Source: Desulfobacterales bacterium
GTDB taxonomy: Bacteria > Desulfobacterota > Desulfobacteria > Desulfobacterales > JAHDSC01
Direction of reading: 5' to 3'
Length of the DNA: 38,239 nt
NCBI GenBank assembly: GCA_018432925.1
Contig: JAHDSC010000144.1
Coordinates: forward strand, 1-38,239
Part shown: in pieces, positions 23,364-32,194 of the stretch
Layout: the number at the start of each line of letters is the position of its first letter
How positions within the stretch are numbered: the first letter of the stretch is position 1
The notes under the pieces: model-generated
Database searches by the model: none
What the model was told of the DNA's origin: nothing
The model's input: the letters and a program-made list of their open reading frames with translations, nothing else
Program-made: the position numbers and the translations under genes

Positions 23364-24449
23364 ATGAGAAACATCAAACTGAAATTGATACCCGGAGACG
23401 GCATCGGAATCGAGGTGATACGGGAAGGGAAAAAAATATTACTCGCGGTGGAAAATATACACGGCGGAATCAAATTTCAACTGGATGAGCTCGACTGGGG
23501 GTGCGAATATTATTTGAAGCACCACAAAATGATGCCCGAGGACGGCCTCAAGCGATTATCCGACGGCGAATGTATTTTACTGGGTGCCGTCGGCGCTCCG
23601 GATGTTCCGGATTATATTTCGTTACGTCAGCTCATTCTTCCGATCCGTCAGGAATTCGATCAATACATTAATTTGAGACCGGTGAAACTTCTGGAAGGAC
23701 TGGACTCGCCGATCAACGTATCGAGTCCGGATGATATCGACTTTGTCGTAATCCGGGAAAATTCGGAAGGAGAGTATTGCGGTAAAGGGCATGTCTTGAA
23801 TGAAAACACGCCGGATGAAATCGTCGTTCAGGAGGCATGGTTTTCTAGAAAAGGGACGTATCGGGTCATCAAATATGCGTTTGAATACGCGGTAAATAAC
23901 GGTTTGAAAAACCTGATCAGCGCCACGAAGTCGAATGCGATTAATTATTCGATGGTGTTCTGGGATAAAATATTCAATGAAATCAGATCCGGATATAAAG
24001 ACATACAATCCGGCAGCATGCACATCGACGCGCTCGCCGGATTGTTTATCCTGAAACCGCACCTACTGGAAGTGGTTGTGGCAAGCAATCTGTTCGGGGA
24101 CATTTTGACCGACCTGGGTTCTGCAATGCTGGGAAGCATCGGGATATCGCCTTCAGCCAATATCAATCCGGAAAAAAAGTTTCCCAGCATGTTCGAGCCG
24201 ATCCACGGCTCCGCGCCGGATATCGCAGGCAGAGGAATCGCGAATCCGATCGGAACCATCTGGTCCATTGCATTAATGCTGGAGCAGCTTGGATTGCCCG
24301 AGATGGCGGGGTTGGTAATGACGGCGATGAAAGCGGTTATAAAAGAGAAAAAAGTAAGAACACCGGATATCGGAGGTCGTCATACCACCGGGGAAGTCGC
24401 CGGAGAAATTTGCGATAAATTGTTCGGGCTGTCAGGGGGGCGAAGATGA
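23364..24449 (+). CDS. Beta-decarboxylating dehydrogenase, tartrate / D-malate type
   Basis: 361 residues, family length. It belongs to the isocitrate/isopropylmalate dehydrogenase superfamily: IPGDGIG at the N-terminus, ILLGAVG near residue 72, FDQYINLRPV near 105, VIRENSEGEY near 133 (substrate-specific loop), and the nucleotide region PIHGSAPDIAG near 275. The segment WGCEYYLKHHKMMPEDGL matches TtuC/DmlA-type tartrate and D-malate dehydrogenases better than LeuB. The reaction would be NAD-dependent oxidation and decarboxylation of a 2-hydroxy acid. A strong GGAGGAG precedes the ATG. It lies 95 bases behind DUF4387 and overlaps the next gene by 4 bp. The precise hydroxy acid is not deducible. 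Confidence 0.85.
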   Translation: MRNIKLKLIPGDGIGIEVIREGKKILLAVENIHGGIKFQLDELDWGCEYYLKHHKMMPEDGLKRLSDGECILLGAVGAPDVPDYISLRQLILPIRQEFDQYINLRPVKLLEGLDSPINVSSPDDIDFVVIRENSEGEYCGKGHVLNENTPDEIVVQEAWFSRKGTYRVIKYAFEYAVNNGLKNLISATKSNAINYSMVFWDKIFNEIRSGYKDIQSGSMHIDALAGLFILKPHLLEVVVASNLFGDILTDLGSAMLGSIGISPSANINPEKKFPSMFEPIHGSAPDIAGRGIANPIGTIWSIALMLEQLGLPEMAGLVMTAMKAVIKEKKVRTPDIGGRHTTGEVAGEICDKLFGLSGGRR

Positions 24450-24691
24450 AAATCTTCATTTGGCGCCACAGCAAGAGGTTTTCCAGCTGGTCCATGCTGG
24501 ATGAGCCCCATGTTTATAAAGGCAATTATATGCAGGCGGAAGTGATCGTACAGGCCGATTCGGAAGAAGAAGCGTTCGAACTTCTGGAAAAAAACGGTAT
24601 GTGGGATATCGCTGAATTAAGAAAAATCAGACCGGAAATTATTTCGCCGGATCACCCGGCAATCATCGGCCAGCTGATTCATTTCACGTAA
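24446..24691 (+). CDS. Small unknown protein coupled to the dehydrogenase
   Basis: 81 residues, overlapping the dehydrogenase stop in ATGA. It starts MKIFIWRHSKRFSSWSMLDEP and continues with VIVQADSEEEAFELLEK, a strand-helix pattern, then PDHPAIIGQLIHF. It is soluble and was not recognised as a named family. The tight coupling and conserved-looking composition argue for a real gene, perhaps an accessory subunit or regulator of the cluster. Confidence 0.72.
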   Translation: MKIFIWRHSKRFSSWSMLDEPHVYKGNYMQAEVIVQADSEEEAFELLEKNGMWDIAELRKIRPEIISPDHPAIIGQLIHFT

Positions 24692-24823
24692 TCCTGCACA
24701 TTCAACGGAGTGAAAACGTATTACACCCGCATCCGCTTCCAACTGAAAATGATTTGAATTGCGACCCGCGGATCATTTGACACAAACGAAAGAGGGCACG
24801 GAAAAATTCATCACAGGTTCGAG

Positions 24824-25471
24824 CTAAGGCCCGACCTTCAGCTTCTGGCCGGGATAAATGGCATCCTGCGGCCCGAGGTTGTTCAGGCGTCGCAACTCAT
24901 CGACTTTCACGCCATAACGACGGCTGATGCCGTATAGGGTGTCACCCTTGCGAACCTGGTGATATGACTCCGTTGCGCTCTTTTTAACGATCGCATTCCC
25001 TGTTTCTTTTGCTGCCGCAATTGGGGGTTTCCCACCGGCCATCTTGCTTTTCAGTTCGGACAATTCGTTGGCCATGTGATCCATCCTCAGGGAAATGGAA
25101 GCTTCCGACCGATCATACCGGTACCTGAACTGTTCAAACTCTTTTGCGTTTTCCCAGATCTGGGTAACCTTTTCATCGATTCCTTCAATTTTCGCGGTTC
25201 TTTCTTCAAGTTGATTGAGCCTGGCCTCCATTGCCGCGATCTGCTGATCCGGACCCGTCCGTCGAGTTCTCGGAATAAAAACAATAAAAAGAAGAATCAA
25301 CAGCAACAGCAGCAAGCCGATAAGACCAAAAGGCACCTCGGGTTTTTTCAGGAAATTCGAGAAAAACCCCCCTTTCTTCTCTCTTTCCCAGGAATATTGC
25401 CTATCGCCGAAATTGTCCTCCGCTGGTTCTTCGATCTGTTCATCGGGATCATAAGGATTTTGGGTGTTCAT
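24824..25471 (-). CDS. LysM domain membrane-anchored protein
   Basis: 215 residues from the second of two adjacent ATG codons, since AAGGAGG is only one base from the first. A charged cytoplasmic N-terminus (about 45 residues) is followed by one membrane helix (about 47-66, almost all L/I/F), a periplasmic coiled coil (about 75-140, including [16 protein letters not shown]) and a C-terminal LysM domain (about 167-213: [18 protein letters not shown], then PGQKLKVG). LysM binds N-acetylglucosamine in peptidoglycan, so the protein probably ties the inner membrane to the cell wall. It is transcribed alone. No clear promoter; TTAGTC-N17-TATGAT near 25620 is weak. Confidence 0.87.
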   Translation of the reverse strand: MNTQNPYDPDEQIEEPAEDNFGDRQYSWEREKKGGFFSNFLKKPEVPFGLIGLLLLLLILLFIVFIPRTRRTGPDQQIAAMEARLNQLEERTAKIEGIDEKVTQIWENAKEFEQFRYRYDRSEASISLRMDHMANELSELKSKMAGGKPPIAAAKETGNAIVKKSATESYHQVRKGDTLYGISRRYGVKVDELRRLNNLGPQDAIYPGQKLKVGP

Positions 25472-25474
25472 CAT

Positions 25475-25885
25475 TCCTCCTTCGGGATAAAAACCGATAT
25501 CTTATTCTCAAGGTCGGCAGGGACGATTTGAAACAAATTTTTGTCAATATAAAGCAAACCTCCATGAACATCAAGCTTTATCCTCAGCCGATATCGGATA
25601 CAAAAAATCATACATGACCCGGTGGTTTCGACTAACCGCCTCGGGCATGAGAAAGGGCCGCGATCATTCGACGTCAAAGCGTTTTACCAATTGACACGAA
25701 GGGTTCATTTCACTATAGTAGCCTGTCAAAAATACGGATTTCATTCATTGATCTTTATCCTTCCCCCGCAATCTCCTTCAATACAATGAAACCTTCTCGC
25801 ATGGCGGGCCGGGTTCTGATTTCAAAGGTGAAAAACCCGTATCGGAATTGAAAAAGACCGCGTATCCGTTTAAAAATGGTCAGCC
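25475..25885. other. Divergent intergenic region between LysM and HDOD genes
   Basis: About 410 bases without a gene. It holds the consensus-like promoter of the HDOD gene (25691-25719) and presumably the promoter of the LysM gene in the opposite direction. Confidence 0.6.
25691..25719 (+). promoter_or_regulatory. Sigma70 promoter of the HDOD / metallo-hydrolase pair
   Basis: TTGACA (25691-25696), 17 nt, TATAGT (25714-25719): one mismatch in total. Initiation is expected near 25726, leaving a leader of about 160 nt. Confidence 0.78.
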
Positions 25886-26788
25886 ATGATTGAGGTTCCG
25901 GAAACCAGAGAATATCAATTAAAAAAGATACAGAATTACATTTACCGGATGCCTAGTCTTTCGACAACCGTTACGAAGGTACTAGATATCTGTAATCGCC
26001 CTTCCACGTCTCCGAATGACCTGAACCAGGTCATTTCCCTTGATCCGGTGCTTACCGGTCAGGTTTTGAGATTAATCAATTCCGCATATTATTCATTGCT
26101 TCACAGGGCGACATCTTTAACGCGGGCGATCATTCTGCTCGGCGTCAACACCGTTAAGAATCTTGCCCTCAGCACGGCCATCTTAAACAGCTTGAGCGGT
26201 AAAAAGTCTTTTCGGGCCCTTTCCGTGAACGATTTCTGGACTCATTCCATTTGCGTGGGAGTCACCGCCCGGTCGATCGCAGCTCGCAAGGGTGTTTCGC
26301 TGGCGGAACAGGGAGAATATTTCGTGGCCGGATTGCTGCATGACCTGGGCAAGATCCCGCTGAACAACCGTTTTCCGAAAGACTACCTCGGCGCCCTGGA
26401 ACTGGCCAAAAACCGAAAAATCCCGTTGAATCAGGCGGAAACGATTGTTTTTGGAGTGGACCACGGGACGGTCGGGGAAATGATTGCCCAGAAATGGCAA
26501 TTAAGCCCGAACATATATGACTGTCTTTGCCACCATCACAATCCCGGAAAAACCCGTCCGGAGAACCGCCGGCTGGTTGAAATCGTCGCGCTGGCAAACG
26601 TTTACGCAAATTTTATGCGGGTCGGATCATCCGGCAATTGCTTTCCCGAACAGTCGATGCTGGATGATCTGCTGGACCGGGTCGGAATCGAATGGTCGGC
26701 ACTCACCGATTTTCACGAAAGTTCCTTAAAGGAAATAGAAAGGGGCAAGGCTTTTCTTCAGATGATACGAAAAAGGAAAATCTCATGA
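25886..26788 (+). CDS. HDOD domain protein
   Basis: 300 residues. The HDOD domain begins MPSLSTTVTKVLDICNRP (about residue 20) and includes ISLDPVLTGQVLRLINSAYY (about 50-69), GVNTVKNLALS, and GLLHDLGKIPLNN (about 147-159) in the place where HD phosphohydrolases have their metal site. HHHNP occurs near residue 213. HDOD proteins are related to HD-GYP enzymes but usually lack their activity; they act in regulation of motility, chemotaxis, stress or DNA-related switches. No further output domain is present. Its TGA overlaps the ATG of the metallo-hydrolase gene, so the two are translationally coupled. Confidence 0.9.
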   Translation: MIEVPETREYQLKKIQNYIYRMPSLSTTVTKVLDICNRPSTSPNDLNQVISLDPVLTGQVLRLINSAYYSLLHRATSLTRAIILLGVNTVKNLALSTAILNSLSGKKSFRALSVNDFWTHSICVGVTARSIAARKGVSLAEQGEYFVAGLLHDLGKIPLNNRFPKDYLGALELAKNRKIPLNQAETIVFGVDHGTVGEMIAQKWQLSPNIYDCLCHHHNPGKTRPENRRLVEIVALANVYANFMRVGSSGNCFPEQSMLDDLLDRVGIEWSALTDFHESSLKEIERGKAFLQMIRKRKIS

Positions 26789-27702
26789 AGCTCAAATTCT
26801 GGGGGGTTCGGGGATCCATCCCCTGCCCCGGACCTCAGACCATGAAGTATGGCGGAAATACCGCTTGCATTGAACTGCGTTTCAAGGATACGGACCGGCT
26901 GATTATTATCGATGCCGGTTCCGGTATCCGGGAACTGGGTAATTACATGATGGCGCATGATCTCCGAAAAGGTCCCATAAAAACAGAAATTCTGCTGACC
27001 CACACCCACTGGGACCACATTACGGGATTCCCGTTCTTCACCCCGATTTATGTTCCGGGAACAGAACTTAAAATCTACGGACCGGTTACTTATGAAGATG
27101 AAACCCTTGAAAAAATCGTGGGCGGGCAATTAGCCTATCGTTATTTTCCCGTACGTCAGGCCGAACTCGCCTCTAAAATCGAATACTTCGATCTCAAGGA
27201 AAGCCGCATGGATTTTAACGATGGAATTACCATCACCACCAAGTATCTGAACCATCCCATCCTTTGCATCGGCTATCGTTTCGAGTATCATGGCAAAATC
27301 GTATGCACGGCTTACGATACGGAGCCCTTTCGAAATGTCTTTTGCATCGATCCGAACGATCCGGCATACGATGAGCAAGTCGCACGCGAGGGGGAGGAGG
27401 TTGCCGGGGAAGAAAATCAACGGGTCGAAGAGTTCTTTTCCGGTGCGGATCTGCTCATCCATGATGCGCAATATACCCGGCAGGAATATGAATCCTCCAA
27501 GGTCGGATGGGGACACTCCTCGTTTGAGCATGCCGTTGAAACGGCCAAACGGGCCAACGTCAAACGCCTGGCCTTATTTCACCATGAACCCTTGCGCACC
27601 GATGCTCAGATCGACGAATTGTCCAAAAAATACTGCTCGCCGGATTATTCCGGGGATATGGCGGTATTTTTTGCCCGTGAAGGAATGCAGATCGAATTAT
27701 AA
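26785..27702 (+). CDS. MBL-fold metallo-hydrolase, GVRGSIP type
   Basis: 305 residues from the ATG at 26785, whose ATGA overlaps the HDOD stop; AAAAGGAAAA precedes it. It begins LKFWGVRGSIPCPGPQTMKYGGNT, a hallmark of a PhnP/RNase Z-like subgroup. The metal motif THTHWDH lies at about residues 72-78, with further ligands suggested by AYDTEP, HDAQYT and a C-terminal FHHEP. The acidic segment EGEEVAGEENQRVEEF near 210-225 is unusual for the fold and may be a flexible loop. Such proteins are often linked to cyclic nucleotide or RNA phosphodiester hydrolysis, unproven here. Pairing with an HDOD gene suggests a two-part signalling unit. Confidence 0.88.
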   Translation: MKLKFWGVRGSIPCPGPQTMKYGGNTACIELRFKDTDRLIIIDAGSGIRELGNYMMAHDLRKGPIKTEILLTHTHWDHITGFPFFTPIYVPGTELKIYGPVTYEDETLEKIVGGQLAYRYFPVRQAELASKIEYFDLKESRMDFNDGITITTKYLNHPILCIGYRFEYHGKIVCTAYDTEPFRNVFCIDPNDPAYDEQVAREGEEVAGEENQRVEEFFSGADLLIHDAQYTRQEYESSKVGWGHSSFEHAVETAKRANVKRLALFHHEPLRTDAQIDELSKKYCSPDYSGDMAVFFAREGMQIEL

Positions 27703-27761
27703 CTCAAGTTTGGCCCCCATGATTTCTCCATGGTACCGATTGAACCGGCATCGGATAAACG

Positions 27762-28190
27762 TTATGCGATTTCAACCAGTTCAAGCTTAAAAATCAGCGT
27801 CTTTCCGGCTAACGGATGGTTTGCATCCAGGGTTACAGCGGTTTCATCAAAACCGGAGACGATGACATTGAGACAATTACCGTCCGGCTGCGTAACCTGA
27901 AGCTGTTGCCCAATCTCAAGCTCAATATTTTCAGGAACATTGCTTCGAGGGATGCGCCCGACCAATTCTTCCCGATGCAGGCCGTAGGCATCTTCAGGCG
28001 GGATGGTAATGGTTTTTGAATCCCCGATTTCCATTCCGACAACGCCGGATTCGAAACCCGGAATCAAATCTCCGCTCCCGATTCGGAAGTCAAGAGGTTG
28101 TCGATTCTTCGACGAATCGAAAATCGTGCCGTCTTCAAGGGTTCCCGTATAGTGAACTTTTACCGAATCTCCATTCTTCGCCTTGCTCAT
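27762..28190 (-). CDS. FKBP-type peptidyl-prolyl isomerase, SlyD/SlpA-like
   Basis: 142 residues. The FKBP domain has VKVHYTGTLEDGTIFDSS at the N-terminus and PGFESGVVGM near residue 45. An inserted chaperone (IF) domain sits between about residues 70 and 120, and the closing strand LDANHPLAGKTLIFKLELVEI is characteristic of SlyD-like proteins. Unlike E. coli SlyD there is no histidine-rich metal-binding tail, so it is nearer to SlpA or short SlyD forms. It catalyses proline isomerisation and assists folding in the cytoplasm. The ATG follows AAGGAGG. It converges on the metallo-hydrolase gene with 59 bases between, and was found without a clear terminator. Confidence 0.95.
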   Translation of the reverse strand: MSKAKNGDSVKVHYTGTLEDGTIFDSSKNRQPLDFRIGSGDLIPGFESGVVGMEIGDSKTITIPPEDAYGLHREELVGRIPRSNVPENIELEIGQQLQVTQPDGNCLNVIVSGFDETAVTLDANHPLAGKTLIFKLELVEIA

Positions 28191-28309
28191 TAAAACCTCC
28201 TTGCCGATTAGTGGACGATTAAAGCACTCCCCGTCAAGCCGACGGCACCACTCTCGCTGTTGAGATTCAAACCAGGTGGAAACGTTTGAAATGATTGAGG
28301 GGCTGCCTT

Positions 28310-28341
28310 AAAAATAAAAAAGCAGGGTTTTTTGACCCTGC
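28310..28341 (-). terminator. Terminator of the second cold-shock gene
   Basis: On the minus strand GCAGGGT-CAAAAA-ACCCTGC (28322-28341), perfect 7-bp stem, followed by TTTTTTATTTTT. Confidence 0.85.
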
Positions 28342-28378
28342 CTTGAATTTAATTCACTCAAAATTCAGGCGATTCAAG

Positions 28379-28579
28379 CTATACAACTTTCACCCGGACC
28401 GCCTGAGGTCCTCTGGCGGTTTCTTTTATTTCAAATGCAACCCGATCCAGCTTCTGGATTCCGAAAAAACCGTGGTCTTCAATAGCGGTCCGATGGAAAA
28501 AAATCTCACCTCCGTCATCGGTTTCAATAAAACCATATCCTTTTTTCTCATTGAACCATTTCACCTTGCCTTCCAACAT
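28379..28579 (-). CDS. Cold-shock protein, CspA family (second copy)
   Basis: 66 residues from the ATG at 28579, preceded by AAAGGAGG at 11 bases; a longer frame upstream is leader sequence. It opens MLEGKVKWFNEKKGYGFIE (RNP1) and has EIFFHRTAI (RNP2) where most members have VFVHFS. It ends GPQAVRVKVV. It is clearly diverged from the copy at 3062-3262, with the changes concentrated in the RNP2 loop, so the two may prefer different RNAs or conditions. It is monocistronic, with its own terminator and a leader of about 320 nt. Confidence 0.95.
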   Translation of the reverse strand: MLEGKVKWFNEKKGYGFIETDDGGEIFFHRTAIEDHGFFGIQKLDRVAFEIKETARGPQAVRVKVV

Positions 28580-28969
28580 AAGCAGCGTTGCCTCCTTTAT
28601 TTTTGTACATACTTTTAGGAGGTATCTTGGTAAAAAGGACAACTTCGCATAGCAAAGAAGGCTTATCTGCAACAGATCCCAAAATAGATCCTAATGCCTG
28701 TACTGAATTTCGGCAGATCGATCCACACCCTTGCATATAGACCATTTTCGCCCGATTTCCGTGTGCGGCTCAAATTTGAATCCTCGAAATACGCATGGCA
28801 TTTTCGTGGTAAAAATTACCGCCGTCCTCGATCCGGAAAAAAATTGATCGTTTTTCAAAGGTCTCTGATCGATATTTATTTTTTTGAATCGGTTTTAATA
28901 GCCATCAGTATAAAGAAATATAATTTTATGTCAAGCAAAACATCCGACGGCAAACCATCCCGGAATCGG
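28580..28969 (-). other. Long leader and promoter region of the second cold-shock gene
   Basis: About 390 bases with no gene. Transcription from the promoter at 28907-28934 would start near 28900 and cross about 320 nt before the start codon. Imperfect hairpins are visible (for example CTTCTTTGCTATGCGAAG near 28645-28662). A long structured leader is typical of cold-induced csp mRNAs. Confidence 0.5.
28907..28934 (-). promoter_or_regulatory. Sigma70 promoter firing towards the second cold-shock gene
   Basis: On the minus strand TTGACA (28929-28934), 16 nt, TATACT (28907-28912), in an AT-rich block just beyond the end of the ABC permease gene. Confidence 0.7.
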
Positions 28970-30193
28970 TCAAGACCGGATGATATCGATCGGCTGGATT
29001 GCGATCGCTTTCTGAGACGGATAGATGCCGGCGAGAATCCCAACGGTCACCGATGCGATAAATGCAATCGCTATTCCTTCCGGAGAAAGGTTGTAGGGGA
29101 GACCGGAAAGCTGGAAAATCAACGCGCTGGCGATCAGGCCCAGAACAGCACCCACCGACCCGCCCAAAAAAGAGATAAAGGACGATTCCAGAAGAAACAG
29201 ATAAACGATATCACGTTTTCTGGACCCGACCGCTCTTCGGATTCCGATTTCAACCTTTCTTTCGCTGACAATAAGAATCATGATGGAAAGGATGCCGATG
29301 CCGCCGATGAAAAAAGCGATGATCGCCGAAGTGCGCCCTAAAACCACAATCATATCGGTGGCTTCGGTTTTCAGCGCCAGCACATCCTTCAAGTCAATTA
29401 CGGTAAAGTCGTCATCTTCTCCCGGCTTGATTTTGTGACGGTTTCTTAAAATCGATTCGATTTCCTCCTTGGCAAGCGGAATCGCCGATTCATTGATTAC
29501 CTTGACATAAATGCCGTCGATATAGTCGACATTCAGGAATCTTCTCGTAAAGGTCTGAAGCGGAATAAATATTTGATTATCCTGATCGGCACCGGAAATA
29601 TCCGATCCCTTCTCCTCCATGATCCCGATCACCCGGCAGGGAGCACGACGCAGCAAAATGTATTTTCCGATGGGGTTTTGATTAACGAAAAGCTTTTCAA
29701 CCACCTTTGTCCCGAGCACAACCACTTTTTCGAGACGGTTGTCGTCGTTTTCCGAGAAAAAAGAGCCTGATTTGACCCTGAAATTCCGGACAGCGGGAAA
29801 ATTCGGCGCGGCTCCCACGATGAGAATGGAGGAAAGGACCGTATTCCCATATCTTACCGGAAAGGTTTTACTCATCGAAGGCGAAATTTCTTCAACGAAT
29901 TTCGAGCCGGCTCGAATTGCGGAGGCATCCTCAAGGGTCAGATTCGTCGCCTCGCTGAGTAAACGCGTTCTTGGTCCGAAGCTTCTGACAATCCCGCTCC
30001 GGACGATCAGGAGGTTTTCTCCGAAATCCTTGATCTCCGTTTCGGTCTTCTCGGCTAAAGAAGCCGACAGGTTGGAAACGACAATCAGGGAAAAAGTTCC
30101 TAGAAAAACCCCCATAACGGCAAGCACGGACCTCAACTTGAAACTATAGAGAGATCTCAGGGCGATCTTCAGGTTCAGTAACACTCTTCTCAT
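28970..30193 (-). CDS. MacB-type ABC transporter permease (second)
   Basis: 407 residues with the MacB layout: an N-terminal membrane helix (LRSVLAVMGVFLGTFSLIVV), a large periplasmic domain (about 45-275) and three C-terminal helices including the FtsX core GIGILSIMILIVSERKVEIGIRRAVG. The ATPase is not fused, unlike E. coli MacB. The ATG overlaps the previous permease's stop by 4 bp. It is the last gene of the efflux operon and is distinct from its upstream partner, so a heterodimeric permease is likely. MacB systems use mechanotransmission to push substrates (macrolides, lipopeptides, siderophores, toxins) from the periplasm out through TolC. The substrate is unknown. Confidence 0.9.
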   Translation of the reverse strand: MRRVLLNLKIALRSLYSFKLRSVLAVMGVFLGTFSLIVVSNLSASLAEKTETEIKDFGENLLIVRSGIVRSFGPRTRLLSEATNLTLEDASAIRAGSKFVEEISPSMSKTFPVRYGNTVLSSILIVGAAPNFPAVRNFRVKSGSFFSENDDNRLEKVVVLGTKVVEKLFVNQNPIGKYILLRRAPCRVIGIMEEKGSDISGADQDNQIFIPLQTFTRRFLNVDYIDGIYVKVINESAIPLAKEEIESILRNRHKIKPGEDDDFTVIDLKDVLALKTEATDMIVVLGRTSAIIAFFIGGIGILSIMILIVSERKVEIGIRRAVGSRKRDIVYLFLLESSFISFLGGSVGAVLGLIASALIFQLSGLPYNLSPEGIAIAFIASVTVGILAGIYPSQKAIAIQPIDIIRS

Positions 30194-31419
30194 TTTCGGA
30201 TTGCCTCGATCGGGTTCAATCGCGCAGCCCGGTAAGCAGGCTGCAGTCCAAAAACGAGTCCGACGAGGATGGATAAAACCAAACCGACGGCAAACGCTTT
30301 CCAGGAAAAATGGATGGGAAATTCCGCAATCAGCATAAGGAGCCTGGAAGATAGAATTCCAAGCACAAAGCCGAGCAACCCGCCGGAAGTGGTGAGAATA
30401 ACGGATTCGCTCAACAACTGGATGAGGACATCTCTTTGCTTGGCCCCCACGGCTCTTCGGATTCCAATCTCCTTGCTGCGTTCTCTTACGGAAAGCAAAA
30501 AAAGATTGGCCAGCACGAAACCGGCCACAACGAGGGATATGATACCGGAAACCCCCAGGAACAGAACCAGAGATCCCGTCAGGGCCACGAGAAACGTTAT
30601 GATTTCCTTCGGCGAGACGATCATGAAATCTTCAGGCTCCCCTTCGGGAATCCGGTGGCGCTGTCTCAGAAACCGCTTGAGTTCTTCCACCTGATAATCG
30701 AGACGAGCCTGGTCCATAAACCGGACGCGGATCACCGTAACGTATGTTCTTTCATTCTGCAGTTTTCTCATGACCGTGGTAATCGGCAGGATCATGCGAT
30801 TATCCAGATTGCCGCCTCTCGGCGTGGTACCTCTTTCCTGAAGAACGCCGACTACCTGAACGGGAATCCCTTTAACCAGAAGGTGTCTGCCGATCGGGTT
30901 CTTTTCTCCAAAAAGCTTGACGGCCAGGTATCGGCCGATCAGCGCAATATTTTTAAAGCCCTTGACATCCTCCTCGCTGATATCCGATCCTTCAACAACC
31001 GGCCAGGACCATGCAAGGCTGTAATTGCTTCCCGATCCGGTGATCTGGGTCTGATATTTCCGGTCACGGTAAGAAACCGTCACATCGCTGATCCCTGTCA
31101 TGGGAACGGCCAAGTATGCGGTTGGAAAGGAATCTTTGATCGCATCCACATCATCCAGCGTAAGGGTCTTTTCCCGATTCCCGATGGCTCTCGCCTCTTC
31201 CGTGCCGCCGATAACCAGAATTGCATCCGGGCCGAATCTTTCGACCATTTCGAAAGCTTTCTGGTACGCACCTTCCGTTGCCGCCACAATGATGGTAATG
31301 GAAGCGATGCCCATTGCCACGCTGATCAGGCAAAAAACGGTCCTCAGCTTAAAAGCGACAATCGCCCTGGTGGATTGAAAAAGAATTCCAACAATTCGGT
31401 TCATCGTATTATTCGACAA
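30190..31419 (-). CDS. MacB-type ABC transporter permease (first)
   Basis: 409 residues. First helix FKLRTVFCLISVAMGIASITIIV, periplasmic MacB_PCD-like domain (with ILVIGGTEEARAIGN near residue 75 and ENPIGRHLLVKG near 180), then three C-terminal helices with the FtsX motif VRERSKEIGIRRAVGAKQRD. It ends in FGLQPAYRAARLNPIEAIRK, the usual C-terminal signature of this family. It overlaps the ATPase gene by 11 bp and the next permease by 4 bp. With its partner downstream it forms the membrane part of a MacAB-TolC-like exporter. Confidence 0.91.
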   Translation of the reverse strand: MSNNTMNRIVGILFQSTRAIVAFKLRTVFCLISVAMGIASITIIVAATEGAYQKAFEMVERFGPDAILVIGGTEEARAIGNREKTLTLDDVDAIKDSFPTAYLAVPMTGISDVTVSYRDRKYQTQITGSGSNYSLAWSWPVVEGSDISEEDVKGFKNIALIGRYLAVKLFGEKNPIGRHLLVKGIPVQVVGVLQERGTTPRGGNLDNRMILPITTVMRKLQNERTYVTVIRVRFMDQARLDYQVEELKRFLRQRHRIPEGEPEDFMIVSPKEIITFLVALTGSLVLFLGVSGIISLVVAGFVLANLFLLSVRERSKEIGIRRAVGAKQRDVLIQLLSESVILTTSGGLLGFVLGILSSRLLMLIAEFPIHFSWKAFAVGLVLSILVGLVFGLQPAYRAARLNPIEAIRK

Positions 31420-32077
31420 TTAATCCGTCTTCGATTCGAATCCGTCTGTCCGCATAGGCGGCCACGTCGGAATCATGCGTCACAATGATCACGGTTTTTC
31501 CTCTCTGATGCATCTCGGTTATCAGACTCATGATTTCACGGGAAGTGCTGCTGTCCAGCTGCCCGGTTGGCTCATCGGCCAGAAGCAGTTCGGGATCGTT
31601 GATCAAAGCCCTGGCGATCGCCACGCGCTGCTGCTGGCCCCCCGACAGTTGCGAAGGTTTGAACCGGGTTCGGTCTTTGAGGCCTACCAGGCTGAGAATT
31701 TCCAACGCGTCGTCTTTCGCGTCTTTCTTTTTCTTTCGCACATACAGAGAGGGCAGGAGAACGTTTTCAAGAACGGTGGCATACGGAAGCAGGTAAAAAT
31801 TTTGAAAAACAAAACCGATGTGTTCGTTACGAATCACGGAAAGTTCATCGTCCGTGAGACCGGAAACCTCCCGGTCGGAAAATATGAACCGACCGGAGGT
31901 GGGGGTGTCCAGGCAACCGATCACATTCATCAAAGTGGTCTTTCCCGAACCGGAAGTTCCCATGATCGCCGCGAATTCCCCCCGTTCGATTTGCAGGTTG
32001 ATCCCTTTTAATACCTCGACCTCCTGATCAAAAATCCGGTAACTCTTTTTAACGTTTTCCATCAAACAAAAGGGCAT
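31409..32077 (-). CDS. MacB/LolD-type ABC transporter ATPase
   Basis: 222 residues from the ATG at 32077 (GGAAGAG eight bases upstream); a longer frame from 32155 adds 26 arginine-rich residues without similarity. Walker A GTSGSGKTT, Q-loop in FVFQNFYLLPYATV, signature LSGGQQQRVAIARAL, Walker B LLLADEP and the H-switch VTHDSDVA are all intact. It powers the two downstream permeases in the cytoplasm. It follows the adaptor gene after 117 bases and overlaps the first permease. Confidence 0.95.
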   Translation of the reverse strand: MPFCLMENVKKSYRIFDQEVEVLKGINLQIERGEFAAIMGTSGSGKTTLMNVIGCLDTPTSGRFIFSDREVSGLTDDELSVIRNEHIGFVFQNFYLLPYATVLENVLLPSLYVRKKKKDAKDDALEILSLVGLKDRTRFKPSQLSGGQQQRVAIARALINDPELLLADEPTGQLDSSTSREIMSLITEMHQRGKTVIIVTHDSDVAAYADRRIRIEDGLIVE

Positions 32078-32194
32078 ATCCGATTCTCTTCCACTTTCCG
32101 AACCGCGAAACAAGCGCATTTCCCACAGGGATCGGGTTCCGCGGGAGCGAGACAAGAAGCTTCGATTCTTTTATGATCTTATCGGAGGAATGAC

